Source of the DNA: Argentina anserina
Taxonomy: Eukaryota > Streptophyta > Magnoliopsida > Rosales > Rosaceae
Assembly (NCBI RefSeq): GCF_933775445.1
Contig: NC_065874.1
Location: 28,466,501-28,530,500, forward strand
Reading direction: 5' to 3'
Length of the DNA stretch: 64,000 bases
Part shown: positions 43,953 through 54,289 of the stretch, piece after piece
Layout of the letters: each line of letters starts with the position of its first letter
Numbering within the stretch: the first letter of the stretch is position 1
Program-made: the position numbers and the translations under genes
Notes under the pieces: generated by a model
Database searches by the model: none
Told to the model about the DNA's origin: nothing
The model's input: only the letters and a program-made list of their open reading frames with translations

Positions 43953-44384
43953 TGATGGGTTGTAATGAAATCTGAACCGTTAATGCTTGTAGTAATCGAC
44001 GGTGAAGAAGTAGCTCTTGGCTTTGGCACGGATCGTGGTTTTCTTGACGGTATTTGTGAAAACACAAGGCCAGTTTTGAAAGGAGTTTCGTTTTGGGAGA
44101 AATAGCGCGTGCCTAAATCACAGAAAACGCCCTCTGGTTGATAAAAGGTGTTACTAGAAGCCATGCCACAAAGAAACCATGTAACCTTTCGACAAAAATG
44201 AACATAAATCTTGCAACCAAATATTTGTTGCGATCTTTCAGCAAATATTATGGTTTTCAGATCACAATGCCTCATCGGGTTTTGTCATTTGCAATAGTCA
44301 AGGTTTTCTTTTAATTATTTCTATAAAAAATCTATTGGAATATTTAATTAACATGTTTCGTGTCGGGCTTTTGCACTTAGAATT

Positions 44385-45060
44385 AGTCTTCAAGTAGGGT
44401 GTAAATGAGCCGGGCTGAATAATAAAGTGTTCATGTTTGGCTTATTTTCATTCGATCGAGCTTGAGCGGAGCAAATATTTGATTTTTATGCTTCATATTC
44501 AAGCTCGGCTCAGCTTGAAAAAGCTCGAGCTGGGCTCGGACCCGTCACTTTATTAGATGAGATCGAACTTAAAAAATTGAACCGTCTTAAATCTTATGAA
44601 ATTAAAATTTTAAAATTTAGAAATCTAAAATCTAACGTCATAGCATCACACAAAATTTATTTTATTTGTAATAAAATTAAAAAAAACAAACTAAATTTGT
44701 TATTAAACTTAAAGTCTTTAACCAATTAATCTAGAAATAAGCATTTCAGCTATTTCGAACTAATATTATATTTTAATAATATTTCTTATACAAAAATTAT
44801 GTTTTATATATACTATAAAAATTAATAAGTCAAGCTTAATTAATAAACGAGCCGAGCTTTTAACAAGTCCGAGTTAGCTCGCGAGCTAAATGAGTCGAGA
44901 GAGCCGATACTTATTGTTTAAGCTCGGCTCATTTTCAAGGTCAGGCTTAATAATGAGCTCAAACTCGGCTCATTTAATTTTACGAGTTCGAGCCGAACGG
45001 GCTAGAAGCGAGTCGAACACGAGTCGAGCACGAGCGGCTCGAACCTACTTATAGCCATAG
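44385..45060. repeat. MITE-like repeat with GAGC/GCTC subterminal inverted words
   Basis: Clusters of GAGCCGGGCT, AAGCTCGGCTC and CTCGAGC words occupy both edges (44400-44545 and 44850-45045), inverted relative to each other, around an AT-rich core of about 300 bp. This is the layout of a common plant non-autonomous DNA repeat. No exact TIR or target duplication could be fixed. Confidence 0.5.
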
Positions 45061-45529
45061 ATGTAACCGAGTATTAGAGAAATTTATATGTCCATTTAAC
45101 AAGTATATATGTAATCGCTAAATTGACTCACACAACGTCAACATAAAATGAACTTCGGGATTCTGACATATTTGGACTTTGACACGATTCATTGGGACCC
45201 TAAGTTGTGCTAATATATATTCAAGGAATTACATATAGATACTCATGTTTTGGATTTAAAAAAAAACAAGATTAAAAGAACAAAGAACTGTAAAAATACT
45301 TTCAATATAATTTTATGGAGGAATTGAAGATGTGATTTCAACCCCATTTTTCATAGCCCCCGTGATGCTGAACTGTCAAATGTTTGATGCACAACTATAT
45401 GCACTAACTCTACATTAAGCTTCTTATATTCATTGTGATTACGTATATAAAGCTAACCATTCAAAGCATATCGATCACTTAAAAAAATTAGGATTGAGAC
45501 CATCCTATGCAAAAGGGCACATGCATTCT

Positions 45530-46090
45530 CATCATGTTCATACATTGAATCCGACGAAAATTATGTGGATCGATTCAACCAACTTGCGGACACCTTAAAT
45601 ACTTTTCTGGTGTTGGTTGATATGTCGACACACTAGTCACGTGTCATCACACTATTCACTACTAAAACAAATATTGCTTATGAAATAGTTCCAAACTCAC
45701 TTGGTCTCATGGAAAACGACTATAGTAATAGTCTCAATAGTGGTAATGCGCACCAATATTTCCGTTTAGGGTAATGTAAATTTTTGCAAACGTCTCATAT
45801 TCACGTATGTTCGGCCATCACCATCATCATTATAAACGAAATTACAATCAATGATATCGAAGGATTGAAATACTTAAACTCGCTAGGATTGACATAGATC
45901 TACAATCCTTGAGCCCAACTAGGGTAATCAATGTGCCAAATTGTGATGCCTCATCGCATAATGGTGAAGCCATTAATGTGAATAGGTGTTATTGGAGATG
46001 AGCATCCAAATAGTATGCATATCGCAACCTTGACATGCGTCCTCTTTTCCCGTTGGATATATAGAATGTCACTTTAATGAGATAGTTGAT
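45530..46090 (+). pseudogene. Decayed Copia integrase fragment
   Basis: Short plus-strand matches to the integrase part of the intact element appear in order: LVLVDMSTH (compare VLVDASTRW), then near 46050 YIECHFNEI (compare ARFADCHFDET). Frames are shifted and stops are frequent. The next part of pol, starting at the PSLGG codons, resumes at 49886, so the element seems to have been split by about 3.8 kb of later DNA. Confidence 0.6.
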
Positions 46091-46919
46091 AGGTCATTAA
46101 TTAAAACGTCTATAATAAACCCTGTAAAATGTCATCGTTAGTATATAATAAGCATGGATCGTTCAGTCAGGGAAATTGAATGAAACTCTAAACTTTTAGT
46201 GTTAACAAATAATGAGAGGTTTAAGATTGATTATTAACTGAGAAAATTAGAGTTAAACCCAATAATAGAACACCTTTTTCAATATAAGCCCACACCCATT
46301 TTTTCGTTTATTCTACATCCAAAATCGTTTATTATTATTAATTTTTATTTTTGTATAAGTCTAATCTACCCTTTTAACATATAAAAAGTTAGACCAAATA
46401 ATTTTCCTAATTTTAGGTTTTAAAATCAATTTTGAATGTGAAGCTCATCAATTGTATCCATAATTATTTCATTGTATTTAATTCATACTGCTAACATCAA
46501 TGTGTATATATATTCATAAAAAAATTCAGTTTTTCAACTTCTTGTTCTTCTGCAATCAATTCTATTTTGTAAAATTTTACACCAATTCTTATTTTTCAAG
46601 CAATATGAGCTAGTCATATGAAGATTATATGACAAATTCATATGAAGGTATATAAGGTACTAAACGATCTTGATTCAGTAAGTGTTTCTTATCGTGATGT
46701 ACATATTGTTCTTGTTGAATTATTATTTTTTTCCTTCTTGTTAGGTATATTGTCACATTAATCTATTGTAAGAGATATTAAAACAATATTCTGGACAATA
46801 ATCATAGGTATATACATACACTATAACATCTAATAAAGAGACATATTAAATTACCCTTATATATTGTCTTCCTCAATAAAATGTAGATTTCTATAGATAA
46901 GACATATATATCTATGAAC

Positions 46920-47565
46920 AATGTTCTAAAAACCGCCGCCTAGCGCCCGGAGACCCCTGGCCGCCGCGATTTTGGGCTAAACGGCGGTGTTAGGCGGTTG
47001 GGCGGCTTCTAGGCGGATACTAGGCCGATTTTTTCCCGCCTAGGCGGCTGGGCAGATCCTGGGTGGCTATGTTTTTTTTTTTAGTTTTAGATTTTGAGTT
47101 TAATTCGGATACAAAAGAAGTACTTGAATGATATGGAGAAGAAGAATTTGATGAGCTCTGAGGGATTGTGCTTGCAAAAATGCATTTCCGTTGTTTGAAT
47201 TGTTTTTCTTATTTTCTAAAGGGTTGGTGAATTGTGTTTCTTATTATTTATTTTCCTAAGTTCATTGTTGTTGAATTGTATTTCTTTTTTTTCCTAAGAG
47301 GCTAAGATCATTAGATCAATATTGTTGAACATTTCTAAGGATTAAGGATTAAGAACATATGTATTTTCAGTATTCTAGACATTATATATATATTTACATT
47401 AATTTCATGGATTATATTCTTATTTTAATTGTATTTATATAATTATTTGTTATTAAAAATTTAAAATATATACAAAAATACAAATCCGATTAATCCTCGA
47501 TTAATCATCTGGGCACTGGTTTTAGCTGTCTGCCCGATTAACGTCTAGCGTTTTTTAGAACCTTG
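46920..47565. mobile_element. MULE-type MITE with 9-bp target duplication
   Basis: TCTATGAAC occurs at 46911-46919 and again at 47566-47574, directly flanking the element. The left end AATGTTCTAAAAACCGCC and the inverted right end CAAGGTTCTAAAAAACGC share GTTCTAAAAA as terminal inverted repeat. A 9-bp duplication is the Mutator-superfamily signature. The left end is rich in GGCGGCTAGGCGG words, the interior is AT-rich, and there is no coding capacity. Confidence 0.8.
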
Positions 47566-47574
47566 TCTATGAAC

Positions 47575-49880
47575 TAGGAATTCTACATGAACCTTTTAAA
47601 TAGATATGCTTCTCATTATTAGGTTGTAATTAAAGAGATATCTACTAACTAGGTTAAACACTTAAAGTCCTACATACCTTTATTTTAGGTTATTTAATAG
47701 ATGAATAAAAACTTTAAAAATCAGAAAAAAGACTGATATAACAAAGTTCTCCAAATTAACAACCTAACAGTTTTCAAATTTCATGAATATAAATTTTAAA
47801 TTACCAAAATATAAGTTTTACATTCATTATCTTAAGGTATTTGAATATAATCTATTGGTAATAATGATGCGTTAAAAGGGAACTTGCAAAATCATATCTA
47901 ATCTATAATTAAGGTAAAAAAACATTTAATACCAAAATTGACTAATTATAATTAAATATTGGCAATATGTAATTTTTGTTAAAACGAAAGACAATCTACT
48001 ATCTTATTTTATAATATTAGAGTAAAATTATAATTATATAATAGGTGGGTTTATTTAAAAGTATACACTAAAAATAGGTATGAAATGAAATACCCTTTAT
48101 TAACTACTAATGAAATAAATTTTAAATTACTATTTACATGATAGACTTTTCTTTAACAAACTTAAACTAAATTTACTATTACGCCACATAATTACAAGTT
48201 CTAAGTTTTTAACCTATCATGCATTATAATTCGACAAATTACATACTTTTTAGACACCAATACAATTCGAGTCTTAGGAGATCATCTAATCATGCAAGAT
48301 TTTAATTAACATTTAGATTGACTTATGGCCTAATCTAATTTTGCATGCAATCGAATTCAATAACACTTAGAGTAGAAATCAAACAATATTACATTTAAGC
48401 ACCAAATATTTGTTGGAGACATGTTTCATGTATGACGTCACCCACCATGGTTTCACATGAAAATTTCCAGAATTTTTACCACTTTTAATCAACACAAACC
48501 GAACCTACTTAGGGCATGATTCGATTTGTGTCAATATGGTTGATGAATCTATCACTCAAACACAATCTTAAGGACTGCATACAAACACTAAATTCATATG
48601 TATATATCTGAAAATTATCTAAAAGTATGAGAAAGATGATTAGAACACAACAATATAAATACAAACTCAATAGTTATATGAAATCATCAATTCGGCAAAG
48701 AACCAAAAATCTAATAAAACAATCTGAAACTTTCGATTTTTAATACAAAACAATAATCTCACACAAACATCATACTACAATATTCATAGATAAAGTATTG
48801 TAAAAAATCAAAAATGAACAAACTCATGAAGAAGAGTTGCGAGAATCACACGTTGTAGGAACCTTTGAGGTGTGTCTTCAATGGTGATTTCGGTGGAGAT
48901 AGAATTTGTATATGGGGGAGAATGACTTGCTGTTTTGGTGAATGATGTTTGAGGTAGTATTTTGGCAAAGGTTTGGCTCTTGAATGCAAAGGAGAAGTGA
49001 TATATTTTGAGAGATGAAGCAATGTATATATAGAGGAAAGAGGGAGGGTAGGCACGGTTTGAATTTTGATGTTGCCTCTTCCTTCCTATTATAATGTCAT
49101 GCTTTAATCCCTTGAATCATGTCATGTTTTATTCCTTTAATGATCATCTTCTATTTAATTGTTGCATGGCTTGGCTCCATCTCTCTTTTTTCACTTAATT
49201 AATCTTCACATTTATTTCTTCCTTCTTATTTTCTTCTTCCCATGGCAAAGACTCAATTTCTTAATTCTCTCCACTTTGGGCACTCTCATCCTCCATGCTT
49301 TAATCCCTTAATTCATATCATGTTTTATTCCCTTCATAATCATCTTCTATTTAATTGTTGCATGACTTGTTCTCTCTTCTTTTCTCACGGCTCATCTTCC
49401 ATGTCCTCCTTGATTATCTCTTCTCTTTAATTGTTACATGACTTCCTCTTGTCCTACTCTATTATTATCACTTAAAACCAATTAGAACAAGTAAATTAGT
49501 AGAATAGGAAAGTTCAATTAGCAAAGTTACGAAATAATAATTTTAATTTAAGTTGGACTTTCCCAAATGGTACATTTCTTAGCCTAAAAAGGATTCTTAA
49601 TGCAAATAAGATTCTTGCCAAATCACAGATGTTACCGAAACGTCAAATAATGAATACTCCTAATTCAACTAGGTTTCCTAGTTCAACGGGAAATCATATT
49701 CTAAATAGGACTCTTGACAATTTCTGCATTTTCAACTTGTTTTAGTACAAAAAATGCAACTAATGCCGCCAAAAACTCATACTACGACTCAATGACTCGA
49801 TATTACAACAATAAGGGCTAAGAAAAGTACAAATGGGGGTAAAAACATGTTAAGAACATCATATAAAGTGCTCCTGTCAA
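47575..49880. other. AT-rich insertion of unknown origin with a 196-bp tandem repeat
   Basis: Part of the DNA that separates the two halves of a decayed Copia element. A unit beginning CATGCTTTAATCCCTT recurs at 49098 and 49294 (period 196), with a partial third. A minus-strand ORF at 48846-49055 has no motif. No transposase, LTR pair or RNA gene was recognised. Confidence 0.45.
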
Positions 49881-50455
49881 CAGTCTTCCCGTCGTTAGGG
49901 GGAGTTAAGAACATAGAATGTTTTAGTGGAATAACACGAATTGTCGTAATTTGTCCCCACTGTGTCTCATCTTGATCCTCACTATTGCACAAAGTGACGA
50001 GATCACAGATATTAGCTACAAATATGTTTGCAATGTTAGATGTCCTAAGACGAGGACATGACGTCACACAAGAGGAATTGGGCACATGGTGACGCCATAA
50101 AGTGACATAAATAGTGTCACAGGCCGTGACTCTCCAAGGAAGAAGAGGAGACCATCTTAAGTTTGATATATACTCAATCAAATGAGTTTGGCACAATTGG
50201 ATCCATTGATCCATAGTCTCAAATCTACCTCATGAGAATTTCCTGGATTTTGGTTATCACTAGGAAGCACCTCAAATGTTAGAATAAATCTTTGGATATA
50301 TAGAGATCTCTACAAATACAAACCACATGAGGATGTAGGATAATGAGTCTTGATATCGAACCATATTTCGTTGAGAAATACCAATGTAGTAATTTTGGCC
50401 TAATGGAAAGAAGCGATCAAGCATGAAATAATGTTCATTAACAAAGAGATAGGTA

Positions 50456-51066
50456 TTTGGGTAAGTAAAGTCGACACCGCAAGTGTAAACCCTATTATAT
50501 GTCTTTGTTAGGATGCTCATGAGAATTAAGAGTTTAAACTCAACTTATGGCGCAAGGTCTCTCACTAACGCATTGGAATCGACTACGAGGAAATACTCAT
50601 TTGTAATAGACCACAATCAGATATTCTCGTAATGGATGTCATTGCACTCCACTACTTCATTAGTTTGGTAGTTTCCGAAAATTGACAAATGCAGCTTATG
50701 AATGTTGTAATAAGATATCTCTATAAAGATCAAAATTAAGAGATATACATGACTATTTGTTCTAGACTTTCATGTATATCTCTTAATTTTGATCTTTATA
50801 GAGATATCTTATTACAACATTCATAAGCTGCATTTGTCAATTTTCAGAAACTACCAAACTGATAAAGTAGTGGAGTGCAATGACATCCATTACGAGAATA
50901 TCTGATTGTGGTCTATTACAAATGAGTATCTCCTCGTAGTCAATTCCAGTGCATTAGTGAGAGACCTTGCGTCATAAGGTGAGTTTAAACTCTTAATTCT
51001 CATGAGCATCCTAACAAAGACATATAATAGGGTTTACACTTGCGGTGTCGACTTCACTTGCCCAAA
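50456..51066. repeat. Long inverted repeat, 297-bp arms, made from Copia RT
   Basis: Left arm 50456-50752 and right arm 50770-51066 are reverse complements, with a 17-bp spacer. I count about 11 mismatches and no indels, about 96% identity. The arms contain decayed RT sequence; SalI-like GTCGAC sites lie near both outer ends. A transcript across it would fold into a long hairpin. Confidence 0.93.
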
Positions 51067-51430
51067 CGCACACAATCGGTGACAAAAAATAGGTGAGTTT
51101 AGATATGCAAACGGCTTTTGGTGTTCGTATTTTGGTAATGGGTATTCCCTTATGACATATTAGTGTTGTTTTCGGTTTACCGGAAATTCGGACAGTTAAA
51201 CGAGGTCCGAATTGGATGAAATTTTTATAGGGTCACTAAATATATATACCAATCATATCAACTAATGTTGATCGATCTCGAGAAGTTTCCTTCATATAGT
51301 TGCTTCATAATGCAATAGTTTTGTTTTAAACCTAATAAAATATGTATCTCTAATATTTTATTATTTGACAGGTTTTTACGGGCCGGGTCGGATTTCACAC
51401 TTCGGATCCGCGGGCTAAATGATGAGGCCT
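51066..51430. repeat. Member of the 503-bp repeat family
   Basis: Matches units at 24000-24300 and 24500-24770 (CAATCGGTGACAAAAAATAGG, GGATGAAATTTTTA, GAAGTTTCCTTCATATAG, TTCATAATGCAATAG) and the right edge of the 23570-25320 repeat (CGGATCCGCGGGCTAAATGATG). It starts exactly at the outer end of the inverted repeat arm. Confidence 0.8.
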
Positions 51431-51817
51431 AACTTGACATTTCATTCGTTGTATAGCTTTTTGTCCACACAACAACAATACCTAAAGGTTTAGGCTTATT
51501 TAGTCCTTATACAGAAAAGAAAAAACGACATGGTGAGAATGAACACTATTCACATTGTCGCCAAATATGCGTAAATACATACGTACCAAATGAAATATAT
51601 CAGAGCTCCCATGATTTATGTAGAAATCAGGGGGAGATGCAAACATCAGGGAGAGTCTAGCACATATATGTTATTCTCAAATATAATAGGTATGTTGTAC
51701 TTTTTTTCTCCTTCATCCAATGTTTATTTTCTCCCACTGAGTTTTTATTACTTGACAAAGTTTTTAATGAGACGACGTCTTATGCACCTTTTACTGTTGA
51801 CACGGTACAATGGGGAG

Positions 51818-52016
51818 TGTTAAAGGAAAAACACATAATGTGTCTTCGTCAAATGTAACAGACTAGAGGTGATTAAGCATTATTATTTAATAGTTACCGT
51901 GTAACGTTTAGTCATTATTGTTATCATAATGTGCGATGTAATTACCATTATAATACTCTCCTTGTATAAAAGAATATGCAATAAGATGAGTAGACCATTT
52001 CATTTTCCCTACAACA
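51818..52016 (+). repeat. LTR-like 3' end of the decayed Copia element
   Basis: It begins TGTTAAAGG right after GGGGAG and ends TACAACA, with a TATAAAAGAA promoter-like box near 51965. It is unlike the 186-bp LTRs in sequence, so it is a different or older family. Its 5' partner was not found in the window. Confidence 0.6.
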
Positions 52017-52749
52017 ATATCTAACTTGTTCCATTAATAGAGAGGTAGTTGGTCATATCATAAAACAGAGGACTAGAAGGAATGACCTAACTAATGTATC
52101 AGACAATCCTTCAGTCCTACTTGATCAAATTGAAAAGCAGAATGAAGTGATATAGCCGATATGGTTGTTGGTCATACCATAAAACAAATGACGAGAAGGA
52201 ATGACCTAACTTGCTAATGCATCAGCCAAATGAATGGCCTCCTTGGATCAGACATGGATCGATGAGCTAATTAAACTTGTTATATCTCGAACCACAAACT
52301 TTATCCTCTAAGCAACGTTAGTGGATGAGTATATAAACCAAATGACTATTCATATGTAAGTCTTTCGGTCACATGAAAGAAAATTACTTGTAACAAATCT
52401 AATTTCCTTAAACTTGTCTATGCCGAAAATTTGAGTAAGATATAATGGCTGAAGAAAGTATGTCAAAGACTTGTTTGTTATTAATCACCAATTGTTGCAT
52501 TGTTGTGACGTGTTGAAAAATTTGCTTGATTAATTTGTACTGGTTGAAGAAAATGTGAAACTAAATTGCGTGGAGGAATTTTTCTTTTTCTTTTTGACAA
52601 TGGCATTCAGTGTTCCAGTAAGAAATTTACAGCAAACAGCTCACAGCATCATGTTAAGCTAAAGAGTATTGATAACTAACCCACAAGGCCACACAACTAT
52701 GCATACGACATTTTTTTCAAAAACGGGGTTCCTACAAATACAAATACGA
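52017..52749. other. Intergenic and DnaJ 3' UTR
   Basis: The last 170 bases are the probable DnaJ 3' UTR. On the minus strand it ends in an A-rich AAAAAGAAAAAGAAAAA tract at about 52573-52592, which may be a decayed poly(A) tail. The rest is AT-rich without genes. Confidence 0.5.
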
Positions 52750-54003
52750 TCACTGTTGTGCACACTGCACCTTCTGACCACCAGGCATGTCGTCTTCCTC
52801 ATAGGCCTCTGAATGCGCCTGTTGCTGTTTCCTCCTCTTCTCCTCATGCATGTTCACATCATGCAGAGTCGTCTCCTCACACTCATCCAATTCCATATCT
52901 TTCAGCTTCTGAGACGATGCATCTGACGGAAGAACAACTTCCAAAGCCTTGACCTTCTCAAGGCTCAGAGTTTTAGGGAATTCCACTGAGAAATGAATGA
53001 ACAGCTTGCCCTTCATGAATGACCTCTGGTGCATTGGCATACCCTCATCATTTACAGCCTTAAACGAACCAGGCTTCACAACTTCACCTGGGTTTGATTT
53101 AATAAGTAGCTTCCTGCCATCCAAATGGTTCAGCACAAACTCAAAACCACATAGAGCCTCTGTGAGTGACAAAGAGTGCTCCACGTAAAGGTCGTCCATC
53201 TCTCTCTTGAACTTTGAATGTTCCTTCTGTTTAAGGACGAAAATTAAATCACCAGTGACTGTGTCAGGAGCTTCATCAGATTCACCAGAAAATGTGATCT
53301 TCTGTCCATTTTGCATACCCTTCTCCACATGGACTTCCAAGACCTTCTTCTCCTGAAAAACCTTCTCTCCATTGCACTGTCCACAGCGATCCTTGTAGCC
53401 GATGGTCTCTCCGGTACCGTTGCATTCATTGCAAGCATGCTGCATCTGTTGAACCATACCGGGTCCAATATGCCTAGTAGTGACCTTCATACCAGTTCCT
53501 CGGCAACCTCGGCACTTGGCCGTGGCTCCGGATTTTGACCCCTTGCCTTCGCACTTGGAGCACAACACATTGCGAGACAGCGAAAGTTTTCTCGAGGTTC
53601 CAAGATATAGGTCTTCCAAAGAGACATGCAGTGGGCGAATCACATCTTCTCCACGTCTCTGTCTCCTTCCTCTGCTACTACAATCCGGCATGCCTCCAAA
53701 TGGGCTGCCACCACCAAAGAAAGACGAGAAGATGTCATGTGGGCTTCCTTGAAATCTGTCATTGAGTCCATCCTCACCATACTGATCATATATTTCACGC
53801 TTCTCCGGGTCACTCAGAACCTCATAAGCCTGAGCCGACTCTTTGAATTTTTCAGGATCTCCGCCCTTGTCAGGATGGTTCTTGATGGCGGCTTTCTTGT
53901 AAGCCTTCTTGATCTCTTCAGGTGAAGCATTCTTGGAAACTCCAAGAATCTCATAGTACTTGGAGTTGTCAATATTCTTCGGCGCCCTACGTCCTCCAAA
54001 CAT
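52750..54003 (-). CDS. Class A DnaJ (HSP40) co-chaperone, intronless, farnesylation motif
   Basis: 417 residues in one exon. J domain 13-80 with the HPD motif at 43-45 stimulates HSP70 ATPase. A G/F-rich region covers about 88-105. The zinc-binding domain 148-213 has four CXXC modules ([32 protein letters not shown]); the last ends EK instead of the canonical GXG glycine. A substrate-binding C-terminal domain follows, and the end CAQQ is a CaaX farnesylation signal as in plant ANJ1/J2/J3 (cytosol and membranes). Plant homologues usually have several introns, so this copy looks like a retrogene that kept an open frame. TATA and a heat-shock-like element lie upstream. Confidence 0.95.
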   Translation of the reverse strand: MFGGRRAPKNIDNSKYYEILGVSKNASPEEIKKAYKKAAIKNHPDKGGDPEKFKESAQAYEVLSDPEKREIYDQYGEDGLNDRFQGSPHDIFSSFFGGGSPFGGMPDCSSRGRRQRRGEDVIRPLHVSLEDLYLGTSRKLSLSRNVLCSKCEGKGSKSGATAKCRGCRGTGMKVTTRHIGPGMVQQMQHACNECNGTGETIGYKDRCGQCNGEKVFQEKKVLEVHVEKGMQNGQKITFSGESDEAPDTVTGDLIFVLKQKEHSKFKREMDDLYVEHSLSLTEALCGFEFVLNHLDGRKLLIKSNPGEVVKPGSFKAVNDEGMPMHQRSFMKGKLFIHFSVEFPKTLSLEKVKALEVVLPSDASSQKLKDMELDECEETTLHDVNMHEEKRRKQQQAHSEAYEEDDMPGGQKVQCAQQ

Positions 54004-54103
54004 CTTTGATTTTTGTTCAATAGACTTTCTTGATTTCTTCGAGTTAAAAGTAAAGTGGAAGGATCTGTTGATATAATTTGTGTGGAGTAACTAAGGTCAG
54101 GCC

Positions 54104-54284
54104 TCTATATAAAGACTTGTGGATTTGCTTTTCCTTAATTCGAAAGGACTCCTAATTAATGAAGCTAAGAAAATCAATTCCCAGTCAAAACGGATTTTTG
54201 TTTATGAATCCAGTAGGGAAAGGGAAGAAAGAATCCAATGAATATTCGAGATACTTCTAGGCCATTTTATATATTCTAGAAAGA
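54104..54284 (-). promoter_or_regulatory. DnaJ upstream TATA box and heat-shock element-like palindrome
   Basis: A TTTATATAG box on the minus strand lies near 54107-54115, about 105 bp before the ATG. TTCTAGAA with a following AGAAAG at 54274-54286 fits the nGAAnnTTCn heat-shock-factor site. Other single GAA/TTC words are nearby. Heat regulation is therefore possible. Confidence 0.5.
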
Positions 54285-54289
54285 AAGGT

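Larger units (their letters stand above)
49884..52016 (+). mobile_element. Decayed Copia element, 3' half
   Basis: It resumes at CTTCCCGTCGTTAGGGGGAG (same as the intact pol at 20443), and continues with a ATTTGTCCCCACT-GTCTCAT block and a degenerate RT (GIDYEE, MDVIA, SLVVSE, QMQLMNVV and RYLYKD near 50570-50750). It is interrupted by the inverted copy at 50770-51066 and a 503-bp-family repeat. From about 51600 the 3' untranslated part and the purine tract GGGGAG lead into a 199-bp LTR-like end (51818-52016). Many stops and indels; inactive. Confidence 0.75.

Noticed and set aside
49789..50214. 141-codon minus-strand ORF
   Set aside because: It is antisense to the decayed Copia remnant, whose sense strand matches the intact pol.
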